Assembly (NCBI GenBank): GCA_019802505.1
Contig: JAFMOC010000223.1
Span: forward strand, 1-64,000
Reading direction: 5' to 3'
Length of the DNA: 64,000 nucleotides
Source of the DNA: Corydoras sp. C115
Taxonomy: Eukaryota > Chordata > Actinopteri > Siluriformes > Callichthyidae
The notes under the pieces were generated by a model, which saw only the letters and a list, made by a program, of their open reading frames with translations, was not told where the DNA came from and ran no database searches. Position 1 is the stretch's first letter; each line of letters starts with the position of its first letter. The position numbers and the translations under genes are program-made. Below, one piece after another: positions 1-9,575 of this stretch.

Positions 1-123
1 AAAGTGTAGCCTCGGGTTATAAGAAAGAAGAAATTCTGAAAACTTGCGGGAACGAGTCGTAACCATCTATTCCATCCCCTTGCCTAATCGGAACTCCATT
101 AACAACTTTTTTATTTCTGACTA

Positions 124-472
124 TTCTTTCATTCATTAACACCCGCTTTATCCTCTATTAGGGTTGCGGTGGGGTTTCCCATGCCCATCCAGGGGAGAAC
201 GTCTCGGGCACTGGGCAGATACACCCAGGACAGGGCGCCAATCCATCGCTGGGCACACACTCACTCACTCAAACACACTCTATATGAGGCAATTTTGGAG
301 AACTCAATTGACTTGATCCATATTTTTGGACTGTGGGAGGAAACTGGAGAACCCGGAGGAAACCCACACGGACACGGGGAGAACATGGAAACTCCACCCA
401 GATGGGGATTCGAATCGGGAATCCCTAGCGCTGAGAGGCAAACGTGCTAACCACTATGCCACCGCGCCGTCC
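124..472 (-). mobile_element. tRNA-derived SINE, full copy
   Basis: Full-length copy of the window's main SINE in reverse orientation. The tRNA-like head lies at the right end, with a Pol III A-box (TGGCATAGTGG on the minus strand) and a B-box-like GATTCGAATCC. The body carries the GTGGGAGGAAAC and GGATGGGCATG blocks seen in the other copies, and the 3' end is a short ATGA-type repeat at the left. Flanks 112-123 and 473-484 are near-identical 12-mers (TATTTCTGACTA and TATTTATGACTA), which I read as the target-site duplication. Confidence 0.9.
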
Positions 473-846
473 TATTTATGACTAATTCTCAAAAAATAAT
501 AATTTTCTTTTAAACAAGAGTATGTTCTACTTCGAAAATTCTGTAAATCTATTAATTGTCTCATAAATAAAGATTTTAGTAAAATAAAAGATTTCAGATT
601 TTATTGCATTTTTAGAAAGGATTTCAACTTTTCCGAAAATGAATTAAATATCTAGACTGTATTTAACGTTTGTTACATTTGATAGCAGGAAGATATAAGT
701 CGATTAAGTTTATGTCTTGCTTTTATTTTGAATCCGTATGTGTGCGAGACAGATGTGGATGATGAGAATATGATGTCACTATCAGTGACCTGCACAGACA
801 TTGACCTTGTGTTTCCCTCAATTACTAAAATGTCAGCTGCTCATTG

Positions 847-848
<2 letters not shown>

Positions 849-904
<56 letters not shown>
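849..904. repeat. (CA)n microsatellite
   Basis: About 28 uninterrupted AC units followed by a short AT run, immediately upstream of a SINE. Confidence 0.97.
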
Positions 905-913
<9 letters not shown>

Positions 914-916
914 GCT

Positions 917-1395
<479 letters not shown>

Positions 1396-2253
1396 CAGAT
1401 TGTGCAGCTGTCATTTTAGTAATTGATATATACATACAAGGTTTGAGTGCGGCGTATAGACCTACATTTTTCAGCAGCCAATCAGCCTCAATGTGGTGTG
1501 TTACTATGACGATGAAATTTCTGCATCATTTATTCATTAAGAGGGACAGCTGACTCAGGCCGGCTTGTTTATATCACAACTTATTCTGTTTCCTGTCTAA
1601 ACTGGTCACACTTAACAAGAAACCTGATCTGAAAATACACTTACTGGTGACTTTATTAGATACAGTTTCTTGTTTTTACACTTTACACATTGTCTATTTT
1701 ATTATTTCCACCTATTATATGTGGTATTATATAGTATATCTTTGTGGTTTTAAAATGTTGTCCATATGTTTCACAACATACTTTGTGAATTCCCTTTACT
1801 CAAAGATCCCTACAGAACAGTATTTAAAACAGTATTTGGTGTTGTATGCACCAATTGCTGTGACGCATTATGTCACGCTATGCATCCGTAACGATGTGTT
1901 GGTGTGTATTGCACTGGCATAACTGGATCAATTACAGCAGCTCCAGGATTTTTTTAAAAGTTATTATAACAGAGGATTATTACAGTGGATTATTACAGAC
2001 GTGTTTGCTGAGTTAGAAATATTGTTCTTTGTGGGCCAGTCAAGTTTTTCCATGACATTAAGTTTCTTGGAGTCTTGGAAATGGGTTGTTACCAAAATTG
2101 TTCAAAATACATGGCTGTGTGATTGATTGTATTCTCCAGTGGTGATGGAAGTGATTGAAACACAGCTTTCAATAATTAAGACGTCTGTCCCAATATTTAT
2201 ACGACATAGTGTATACGTAGATAGTAAAATGATTAATTTCCAGATCCAGCCCA
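1396..2253. other. Unannotated AT-rich intergenic DNA
   Basis: No conserved coding pattern, repeat copy or RNA signature was recognised. Short open frames here have no family resemblance. Confidence 0.6.
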
Positions 2254-3663
2254 CATCCTGTTACAATCGGGCGGCGCAGTCCATCCGATGGCGGCGCTGC
2301 GCGATACTGTGTGGTGCAAGCAGCGAGCCAGGCGAAGTCGGCGAGGACTAACAGAGGGCCCGAGGATGGCGATGAGACCCCTAGAGGGTGCGGGAGCAAC
2401 GTGACTCTTTATGAGCGCGGCGGCGCCGTGACACCTTGTGAGCGCGAGGGCAACGTGACCCCTTGAGGATGCGATGCGGGGGCGTCGTGACCCTTGACGA
2501 GCGCGAGGGCTTCGTGACCCCTTGTTGAAGCGGAGATGACATGACCCCTTGAGGGCGCGAGGGCGACGTGACCCCTTGTGAGCACGGCGGCGCTGTGACC
2601 CCTTGTGAGCGCGAGGGTGACGTGACCCCTTGAGGATGCGGGGGCGACGTGACCCTTTGTCCATGTGGGGGTGACATGACCCCTTGAGGATACAGGGACA
2701 CCGTAACCCTTGGAGAGTGCAAGGGCAACGTGACCCCTTGAGGATGTGGGGGCAACATGACCCTTTGTGAGCCCGGCGGCGCCGTGGCCCTTTGAGAGCG
2801 TGTGGGCGACGTGACCCTTTGAGGATATGGGAGCACCGTAACCCCTTGAGAGTAACCCCTTGAGAGCGTGAGGGGGACATGACTCTTTGAGCATGCGGAG
2901 GCGGCGCGACCCCTTGTGAGAGCAGCGACGCCGTGACCCCTTGAGTGCGAGGGTGACGTGACCCCTTGAGGATGTGGGGGCGACGTGACCCTTGGTGAGC
3001 GCGGCGGCGCCGTGGCCCTTTGCGAGCGAGTGGCCGACGTGACCCTTTGAGGATACGGGAGCACCGTAACCCCTTGAGAGCGCGAGGGCAACGGAACCCA
3101 AACGCGGGAGGGCACCACGCGGACTCCGGTGCGGGAGAGCACACAGCTGACTCTGGTGCGAGAGAGCACAAAGCTGACTCCGGTGCGAGAGAGCACAACG
3201 CGGACTCAGGGACCGGAGGGACTAGCGCGGGCTCAGGGACCGGAGGGACTAGCGCGGGCTCAGGGACCGGAGGGACTAACGCTTGCTCAGGGACCGGAGG
3301 GACTAACGCGGGCTCAGGGACCGGAGGGACTAACGCGGGCTCAGGGACTGCAGGGACTAACGCGGGCTCAGGGACCGGCGAGACTAACGCGGGCTCAGGG
3401 ACCGGCGAGACTAACGCGGGTTCAGGGACCGGAGAGACTAACGCGGATTCAGGAACTGGAGGGACTAGCGCGGGCTCAGGGACCGGAGAGAATAGCGTGG
3501 GCTCAGGGACCGGAGGGACTAATGCGGGTTCAGGGACAACCGGGGTACACGCGACCGCAGTGGTGACCCGAGTGGACGCAGAGGTGACCCGAGTGGACGC
3601 AGAGGTGACCCGAGTGGACGCGAGTGGAACACAGTATTGGCCCATAAGCTGGGTAACCAGCAC
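2233..3663 (-). CDS. Repeat-encoded open frame in element 1, 476 codons
   Basis: I do not recognise a family. The frame opens with about 40 residues containing a 7-residue repeat (STRVTSA), continues with about 15 acidic and proline-rich 9-residue repeats of the type VPEPALVPP, then changes to basic LKGSRRP-type repeats, and runs through the truncated LTR. It lies on the strand I infer to be sense, and its period is an exact codon multiple. Other frames over the same DNA are also long because the minisatellite lacks stop codons, so coding status is doubtful. It could be a structural, gag-like remnant or no protein at all. Confidence 0.25.
   Translation of the reverse strand: MLVTQLMGQYCVPLASTRVTSASTRVTSASTRVTTAVACTPVVPEPALVPPVPEPTLFSPVPEPALVPPVPESALVSPVPEPALVSPVPEPALVSPVPEPALVPAVPEPALVPPVPEPALVPPVPEQALVPPVPEPALVPPVPEPALVPPVPESALCSLAPESALCSLAPESAVCSPAPESAWCPPAFGFRCPRALKGLRCSRILKGSRRPLARKGPRRRRAHQGSRRPHILKGSRHPRTQGVTASLLSQGVAPPPHAQRVMSPSRSQGVTLKGLRCSHILKGSRRPHALKGPRRRRAHKGSCCPHILKGSRCPCTLQGLRCPCILKGSCHPHMDKGSRRPRILKGSRHPRAHKGSQRRRAHKGSRRPRALKGSCHLRFNKGSRSPRARQGSRRPRIASSRGHVALALTRCHGAAALIKSHVAPAPSRGLIAILGPSVSPRRLRLARCLHHTVSRSAAIGWTAPPDCNRMWAGSGN
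2259..2332 (-). repeat. Truncated LTR of element 1 (3' LTR in sense orientation)
   Basis: Matches 4856-4929 with only a few mismatches over 74 bp, then switches abruptly to internal minisatellite sequence. The outer terminus is intact, as the target duplication shows. Confidence 0.85.
2400..3100 (-). repeat. Degenerate 27-bp-period minisatellite in element 1
   Basis: Units with the core GTGACCCCTTGAGGATGCGG recur at spacings of mostly 27 bp (for example near 2541, 2568, 2595), with some 33-bp variants. On the sense (minus) strand this reads as basic 9-residue repeats of the type HKGSRRPRI/LKGSRHPR. Stop-free reading in several frames follows from the composition, so the reading frame alone proves little. 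Confidence 0.85.
3117..3536 (-). repeat. 27-bp minisatellite, about 15 units, in element 1
   Basis: Highly regular 27-bp units with the core GGACTAACGCGGGCTCAGGG on the plus strand. The left-hand units (3117-3200) are diverged variants containing GAGAGAGCACA. Each unit is exactly nine codons. Confidence 0.93.
3557..3622 (-). repeat. 21-bp tandem repeat, three units
   Basis: Three near-identical units with the core GAGGTGACCCGAGTGGACGC directly beside the 27-bp array. The period is seven codons. Confidence 0.9.
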
Positions 3664-3682
3664 AGAGTCAACAGAGCGGCCT

Positions 3683-4273
3683 TCAAAACATCCAGTTCAG
3701 CGAACACCTTGTGCGGAGCGGGTAGCACATTGTCCAAAGCGTAAGGTCCAGAGCGGGGGATATAGACGGCCCCAGCCTCCTCCTCGGACCAGTGGACTGC
3801 ACCCTAGGTGATGCGCTGGTCATCACGCCTAAACTCCCAGCTTCCCTCCTCTCCACCACCTTGACACAGAAGGAGAGAACCAGTACCATAGCAACACCGC
3901 ATAAAATAAAGTCCTGGTCTAACGAGGCGGGTACTGAGCACCGAACGCACCCTAAACGGAATAGGGACGGCTCGGGACTGGACGTGACCGACGCAGGCCG
4001 GAAACCGTTGCCCAGCTCGATGTCCCGAACCCTGCAAGACGTGCAGGAGGTGCGGCGTGGATCGCTGGCGTTACGGCACGGATCAGGGAGCGGACCGCTG
4101 GTGGCGCTGAGCAGGATGGCCAGCACCTCGCACTCAGCGTGGAGCGGTATGTTGACCATGCGATGCGGGTTGCTCGGGACGCGCGGCGAATCCCAGGACG
4201 GATTACCGTCGGAGCGGGACGGCTCGCGGAGCGGCCTACCGATGACCAGCGGCGGAACGCTGGCTGTGAGCAA
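3683..4273 (-). CDS. Unrecognised open frame, 196 codons, element 1 interior
   Basis: Lies upstream (sense direction) of the repeat-encoded frame, between the 5' LTR at 4856-5251 and the minisatellites. It is proline- and arginine-rich at the start and has one hydrophobic stretch near residues 120-138 (FILCGVAMVLVLSF). I recognise no domain. A hydrophobic patch just upstream of the repeats also occurs in element 2, but this may be chance. Coding status is uncertain. Confidence 0.2.
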   Translation of the reverse strand: MLTASVPPLVIGRPLREPSRSDGNPSWDSPRVPSNPHRMVNIPLHAECEVLAILLSATSGPLPDPCRNASDPRRTSCTSCRVRDIELGNGFRPASVTSSPEPSLFRLGCVRCSVPASLDQDFILCGVAMVLVLSFCVKVVERREAGSLGVMTSASPRVQSTGPRRRLGPSISPALDLTLWTMCYPLRTRCSLNWMF

Positions 4274-4599
4274 CTGCTTACGGGGCGGATTACCGGCGGA
4301 GCGGGATTACCGGCGAAGCGGGACGACCTGCGGAGCGGCAGGCTGGCGACAGGCGGCGGAGCGCAGAGGCTCGCTGCCAGCACAGGGCAGCTTGCTGGGC
4401 GGAACCCTGGTCCGACGTCTGCGAGGCGGACTACTGGCGGCGAGGAATAGCTCGCGGAGCGGGTGAACAGTGGAGCCAGGGGAATCGCGCGCAGGATCGC
4501 GCGGCTGATTACTGCCCCCCGGTGAAGAGACAGAGAGTCCAGGTGCTTGCCGACGGAGCGGGCATCTGGATCTGCAGCCGAACAACGTGGCTAATGGCG

Positions 4600-4730
4600 G
4601 GGCGAGCGCCGGGTTAATGTAGCCAATGCTGCAGCAGGGAAATGCGGCTAATGGCGGAGCTAGCGCTGAGTTAATGTAGCCAATGCTGCAGCCGGGAAAT
4701 GCGGCTAATGGCGGAGCTAGCACCGATGCT
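4600..4730. repeat. Short tandem repeat in the element 1 leader
   Basis: The segment GGAAATGCGGCTAATGGCGG with its neighbour TTAATGTAGCCAATGCTGCA recurs about every 60 bp (near 4617, 4675 and 4697), giving roughly 2.5 imperfect units. Confidence 0.75.
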
Positions 4731-4855
4731 AACGCCGCTAATGAGATCCTACGGCCAGAACGAACCAATAACCGGGATACGCGGCCGTGGGGATATTAAA
4801 AAGACAAATAAGGGGCGCTTACCCAGACGAGGACACCTGGACTTTCTAGCATTTC

Positions 4856-5251
4856 TGTTACAATCGGGCGGCGCAGTCCGTCCGATGGTGGCGCTGCGCG
4901 ATACTGTGTGGTGCAAGAAGCGAGCCAGGTAAACAAACAAAGAGGCAATTTATTGCTGAAATCAGCGGGGATGCCGCTGAAAGCACGGCGGGACGTGCCG
5001 GGAGCAAACTCAAACAAAAAGTAACCAAGGTAGCGAGACACCCGATGTAACATCTATATATATACATCAAAAATATATACACACGCAATGCTGGCCTGCT
5101 GACTCAGGGCGCATGCGCGCTTTAAGTGTAGTCAGCAGGCCACATGTGATCAGGTGGGACACAATCCCAGCTCAAGGGGATGGGAACCCAGAATGGAAAA
5201 AATACCGAAAATAAAACAGGGGGGACTGGCCTGGCACTCCCAACCCTAACA
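4856..5251 (-). repeat. Complete LTR of element 1 (5' LTR in sense orientation)
   Basis: A 396-bp terminal repeat with TG...CA-type ends, a minus-strand AATAAA (TTTATT near 4950), and a 12-bp inverted repeat (GGCCTGCTGACT at 5093-5104 and its complement at 5130-5141) separated by 25 bp. Direct repeat CATCC follows at 5252-5256. Confidence 0.82.
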
Positions 5252-5256
5252 CATCC

Positions 5257-6094
5257 TCTATTCATCTGGCCCACATGCCACATTGATTGATTTAGCCACT
5301 GGATACACAATGTGGGACACATATGAGTCAGCCAAAAGTGAGTCACATTTAGGTAGCGCTATCAAATGCTATCAAAAACCAGATGTTTTTTGGAAAATTT
5401 GGGCCATATGATTTTTTTTGCCTGTGGGCCACTTATGGTTCACATATAGGTAATAGTGTCTGCCTCTTGTGGAGTAGATGTGTTTTAGAAAATGTGGGTC
5501 ACAAATATTTTCATATGAAGGCCATGCTTTGATTCACATGTGTGCAGATGCCCAGTAGTGCTGTATCTTAACCACTAGTGGCCCACATTCACATGCTTAA
5601 TGTATGTATACTACTGGAGTTCAAAGTACACTTAAATGTAAAGTACTTACTTCTCCTTTGTAGTATTATCTATGCATATAATATACACTCTCTAATCTAA
5701 TTCCAAACAACAGGGCTGGATGCAGATCTTTGCCATGTTGATTTAATCCATGGATTTATAAGTGTATGCCTGTGTCCTATGCCATGTGTAGTAGTGTACA
5801 GCATTTGTAGGGGTGGTGATTCCTCTTTTCAACACGCCTCCTCTGTCCCCGATATCCTTTATTTTACAGAGTGAGAGAGAAGAGAGAAAGGAAAGAGCAA
5901 GTCCTCCAGAGCCATCTATAATTCATACACCAGCTTAGTAGCTGGAAAAGTGCACTACGCTGGTGTTCGCTCTTTATTTGCTGATTCCTCTATTTTTAAA
6001 CAAACACTTACACTAGGTTTGGAGATCACCCGATTTTTTTTACACCACACAAGAGACCCTGATATCACATTCTCTTCTTCTACCTCATTCTGAC
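5257..6094. other. Unannotated intergenic DNA
   Basis: No recognised gene or repeat copy. A GA-rich patch lies near 5870-5900. The right end grades into an L2-type tail. Confidence 0.5.
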
Positions 6095-6490
6095 GTGCTC
6101 AGTGTCAAAGCTTTTTATTCAGCCATCATTTTATCTAAAAGATATTTGCTCACGGAATGGTTCAACTCTGTACAGCAGACTAACAACATGAGATCTCTTT
6201 TCGTTATCTTGGACTTTTGGATTTTTTCAATTGTGGAATATGGACACCTGATCACTGCACAATCTGTACATGGCTGTTATACACTGTTGTGCTGCTCAAG
6301 AAGTATGAGTTTACCACAGAGTATTGGTCCTCCCAAGGTTTCTTTTTAAAAAAACTTTTTTTCAGAGGAAGTTTTTATCTTGTCACTGTCACTTTGGCTT
6401 GCTCTTTGAGGTTTTAGGCTCATAACATTGTAAAAAAGCATTGATTTGTGACAATGTGCTATGAAGCACTATATAAATAAATTACCTGAA
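6095..6490 (+). mobile_element. L2-like LINE 3'-end fragment
   Basis: Ends with TTTGTGACAATGTGCTATGA followed by AAGCACTATATAAATAAAT, the conserved 3' terminal stem region of L2-type LINEs. The same end appears in reverse at 35512-35600 in this window. Upstream words such as TGGACACCTGATCACTGCAC are typical of L2 3' UTRs or L2-mobilised SINEs. No coding part remains. Confidence 0.7.
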
Positions 6491-6969
6491 ATTGAACTTG
6501 CTGGATCCACTACTAGCCTTCAAGTTGTGGAGGGCGGTGGTGTTTTCTGGATGAATAGGCAGGTATTTCCACAGAAAAACACCAAATTCTTTATAAAACA
6601 TTTTAAAAAAAAAGTGAAAGATGTTATAACTGCAAAGGGGAAAACTTTAAATGGAATATTCTGTAGGGGTGTAACACAACACAACAGAACACAAAAATAA
6701 ATTTAAAAAGAGACCAAAGATGGAGCACCTACCCATCCTATCCTTGAGCAGCTGCACTGATTGTGTTGACATAAAGGGGAACTTTTCACACTAGGGTTGT
6801 CGCTCAGCTGCTAAAGCTGTTTAGAGTGACTCGACTCACTTGCGGCCTTCTGGATTTACTTAATGGCGCTTAGTGCTAATTTAGTTAGCTGTGATTGGTA
6901 AAAATGTACATGCTTGGAGGAGCGGTGTTTTGACATTAGTGCTCCTCTGAGCTATCATTTACCAGACAC

Positions 6970-7100
6970 TTATGTACAATAGTACATTGTCACAAAGCAG
7001 CTTTACAATGTTGTAAGCCTTTGAACCCCCAGAAAGCAAGCCAACAAAGGACCAAGGCTCAGTGGGGGACTCAACCTCCTTAAGCGGGGGGGGGCGCTAG
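6970..7100 (-). mobile_element. L2 3'-UTR fragment
   Basis: Shares ACAGTACATTGTCAC-like sequence, AAGCAGCTTTACA and GACTCAGTGGGGGACTCA with the 3' UTR of the L2 at 35512-35760, in the same reverse orientation. A G-rich run follows. Confidence 0.75.
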
Positions 7101-7264
7101 AGAGCACCATATGGAGTAGACGTGCTTTAGTAGGGGCTCCTTGCTGAACTCATTTACATTATTTTTTTATCACTTAATGTGGTAAATTTGCAACCTCCAG
7201 GGATGCAGAGACGTGAACCGCTGCCTCAGACTCACCGCCGCGCGGCCCTGTCGCATCTGGCAAA

Positions 7265-8017
7265 GTGGAGTGCGTTTCACCGCCTGTCTGGGCGAAAAAC
7301 CTGGAAACTTCAATCCAAGGAGGATTGGACAACATCTCTTCTCAATTAAGCAGCTTGGAACAGACTTTATCGGCTGTCCGGTCAGAGGTGAAAGAATTAA
7401 AAAAAAAACTCTTGGTTCGCTCACGGAGGCTGTGTCGGCTCATGATGCGCGAATCGACTCACTGGAGGCAGCCTTAAAAAAGATGGAGGGTGTCAACGCA
7501 GCTCAAAGTTGAAGATTTGGAGGGTCGATCGCGACGCAATAATATTCGGATCATCGGAATCCCCGAGGGTGCTGAGGGGACACGACCCACGGATTTTGTT
7601 GCTGATCTGCTGCCAAAGCTTCTCGGCGTGGAAAATTTTACATTGCCGCTGGTGGTGGACCGTGCACACAGATCACTTTATCCCCGTCCGGCGGAGGGCG
7701 CTAAGCCTCGTCCCATTGTTGCTCGCATCCACCTGTTCCAGGTTAAAGAAAAAATAGTGCAGCTGCGGAGGCTGCACGGTCCCCTTCAGTTCCAGAACAA
7801 CAGAGTTTTAATTTTCCCGGATTATACAAGCTCCGTAATGAAAAGAAGAAGGCAATTTGCTGAAGTGCAGTAAGAGCTGAGAGACCTCAAAATCACACAT
7901 TCCCTTCGTTACCCCGCAAAGCTGCACATTGAACTGAATGGACAGTCACACAGTTTCACTGCAAGTGCAGAAGCCAAGGTATTTGTGAGTTCTGTACTGA
8001 AGGGTAACGCCAAATGA
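7265..8017 (+). pseudogene. L1-type ORF1 protein, frameshifted
   Basis: In L1 elements ORF1 is a nucleic-acid chaperone that coats the element RNA. Here a heptad-like coiled coil (SLEQTLSAVRSEVKELKKKL, then ARIDSLEAALKKMEG) is split across two frames. It is followed by the diagnostic start of the RNA-binding domain (VEDLEGRSRRNNIRIIGIPE) and by RPIVARIHLFQVKEKIVQLRR. A TAA at 7871-7873 interrupts the frame, but the C-terminal part continues in frame to the TGA at 8015-8017. Two frameshifts (near 7400 and 7490) and one stop mean that no intact protein is made. Confidence 0.85.
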
Positions 8018-8082
8018 TAAAGCAATGTAACAACAAACGTTGCACAAACTGCTTCTATTTGCCAAAGTTACATAACTGAATT

Positions 8083-8214
8083 ACAAAACAATCAGCTTTG
8101 ATGAATTTACAGTATAGTTGGTTTTCTCCATGGCTTCTGACTTGTGGTGTTCTCATTTGTAAGTCGCTTTGGATAAAAGCGTCTGCTTAATGACTAAATG
8201 TAAATGTAAATGTA
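8083..8214 (+). mobile_element. 132-bp LINE 3'-tail insertion with 9-bp target duplication
   Basis: Flanked by AACTGAATT at 8074-8082 and 8215-8223. The sequence GTAAGTCGCTTTGGATAAAA followed by an AAATGT repeat tail matches, in reverse, the 3' end of the LINE at 24715-24845. It is a severely 5'-truncated copy lying between ORF1 and ORF2 of the L1/Tx1 element, so it is younger than that element. Confidence 0.85.
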
Positions 8215-8742
8215 AACTGAATTTAGTTTATATAAAACTGTCATTTTTTCCCGTTACTTGACTATGGCACTGTGCTGATGGTTAGTTAAATTCTGTTTTA
8301 AAGTATTAGGATTAGTTTATTTAATATATTTAGTTCTCTTTCACATTTTGAAAATTAGTGAATCGATCATAACATTGTATTTGGGATTGCTTATGTCGAT
8401 TACTTTCCTTCTAGTCATTTACTACCACTGTTTTTTCTTTTAGTAAGGATAAGTCGTAAGGATAGCATATGTTGGGTTCAGTTCTGGAGCCCCTTTGTTT
8501 TAGTAGTTGCTGTTAAGAAGCTAGGAGGTACAAAGTCTACTAATCTTTTGACCCTAAAAACGTGGGTACTCTTGGTGGAAGTCTGATTTGGGAATGGTAC
8601 TGGGTGGTGTGGTATTAAGTGTGTGTTTTTTTTTTGTTTGTTTTTTTTTTCTCTCTCTTTCTTTTTTCTTTTTGTTTTTGTCCTTTGCACTTATGGTCAT
8701 ATGTGCATACTAGGTTAAATGTCATCCATATATTGAAAATTG

Positions 8743-9219
8743 CACCGCTGGCCTCAATATAGCTTCATGGAATGTTAGAGGTTTGGGGCATCCAATTAAA
8801 AGGGGCAGAGTATTTTCACATTTAAAATCATTAAGAGCTGATATAATTTTTCTCCAAGAGACACACATTGGACCCATGCATCAGACTAGACTTAGAGCCA
8901 ATTGGATTTCACAGGTGCTGCAGACTCCTTTTTCTGCTAAGGCTAGGGGTGTGGCAATAATTTTTAAAAAGAGTGTCCCATTTCATCTAGAAAAGATGAT
9001 TGCTGATCCACAGGGTCGATATATCATTGTTTCTGGGCAAATTAACTCCATGCCTCTTACATTGGTGAATGTCTATGGTCCAAATTTTTGACCTGATTCC
9101 ACATTCCTCTGCTGAAAACATTATACTGGGGGGCGATTGTTTTAATTGTTATTTAGATCCGTATCTTGATAGACTTTCTAGCAAGGTGCCGCCTACCTTA
9201 GCGTCTGTTCAAACTCTCA
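8743..9219 (+). pseudogene. L1/Tx1 ORF2 endonuclease domain, first part
   Basis: Encodes the N-terminus of an apurinic-type endonuclease that nicks target DNA: LNIASWNVRGLGHP (the conserved N), IIFLQETHI (the catalytic E), and a RYIIVSGQINSMPLTLVNVYGPN strand (shown in part). The frame shifts after about residue 110 and is then cut by a solo LTR inserted at 9225. The second half of the domain resumes at 9576. Confidence 0.85.
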
Positions 9220-9224
9220 ATAAT

Positions 9225-9575
9225 TGTCACACTCGTCTACCGTGGGCTAAGCGCGGCTGCGCAAATGAAGCGCAGAACCGCAGCGCTCTAACGCTCAGAA
9301 GGGAGCCAGGCATGCAGGTAGCAGGAACACAATTTATTATGGTGTAGTGACACCAAACACACCGGTACAAAAAACAAGTGGACATGAAACGAAGACGCGC
9401 AATGAGGACGGGAAAACACAGGAAATAAATACACACACATCCGACCAAGTGCACCAAAACAACCAATAACAAGAAGGGGTTAATTAACTAAACTAATGAC
9501 AAATGAACGTTAATTAACTCAAAAGAATGAAAGGAAACACAGAACAGGTGACAGGTGCCCTAGGCACCTGTTACA
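9225..9575 (-). mobile_element. Solo LTR (subfamily A) inserted in the LINE
   Basis: 351 bp from TGTCACACTCGTCTAC to GGCACCTGTTACA, matching the LTRs at 33751-34105 and 34793-35147. A perfect 5-bp duplication ATAAT occurs at 9220-9224 and 9576-9580. No internal region is present, so it is a product of LTR-LTR recombination. Sense orientation is minus, judged from the AATAAA in the sense copy at 35419. Confidence 0.95.

Larger units (their letters stand above)
2259..5251 (-). mobile_element. GC-rich non-autonomous LTR retrotransposon, element 1
   Basis: A 2,993-bp element bounded by 5-bp direct repeats CATCC (2254-2258 and 5252-5256). The right terminus is a 396-bp LTR (4856-5251). The left terminus repeats only the first 74 bp of that LTR (2259-2332), so the inner part of the left LTR is missing. 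On the minus strand the LTR runs from TGTTAG to GTAACA, as LTRs should. An AATAAA on the minus strand inside the LTR supports minus as the sense strand. The interior is very GC-rich and mostly 27-bp-period minisatellite. No RT, integrase or protease motif was found, so movement would need enzymes supplied in trans. The overall plan matches elements 2 and 3 below. Confidence 0.8.

Noticed and set aside
2381..3101. Several long overlapping frames of 230-271 codons on the minus strand and 145-263 codons on the plus strand
   Set aside because: They arise because the 27-bp minisatellite lacks stop codons in several frames. I listed one frame on the inferred sense strand at low confidence and dropped the others.
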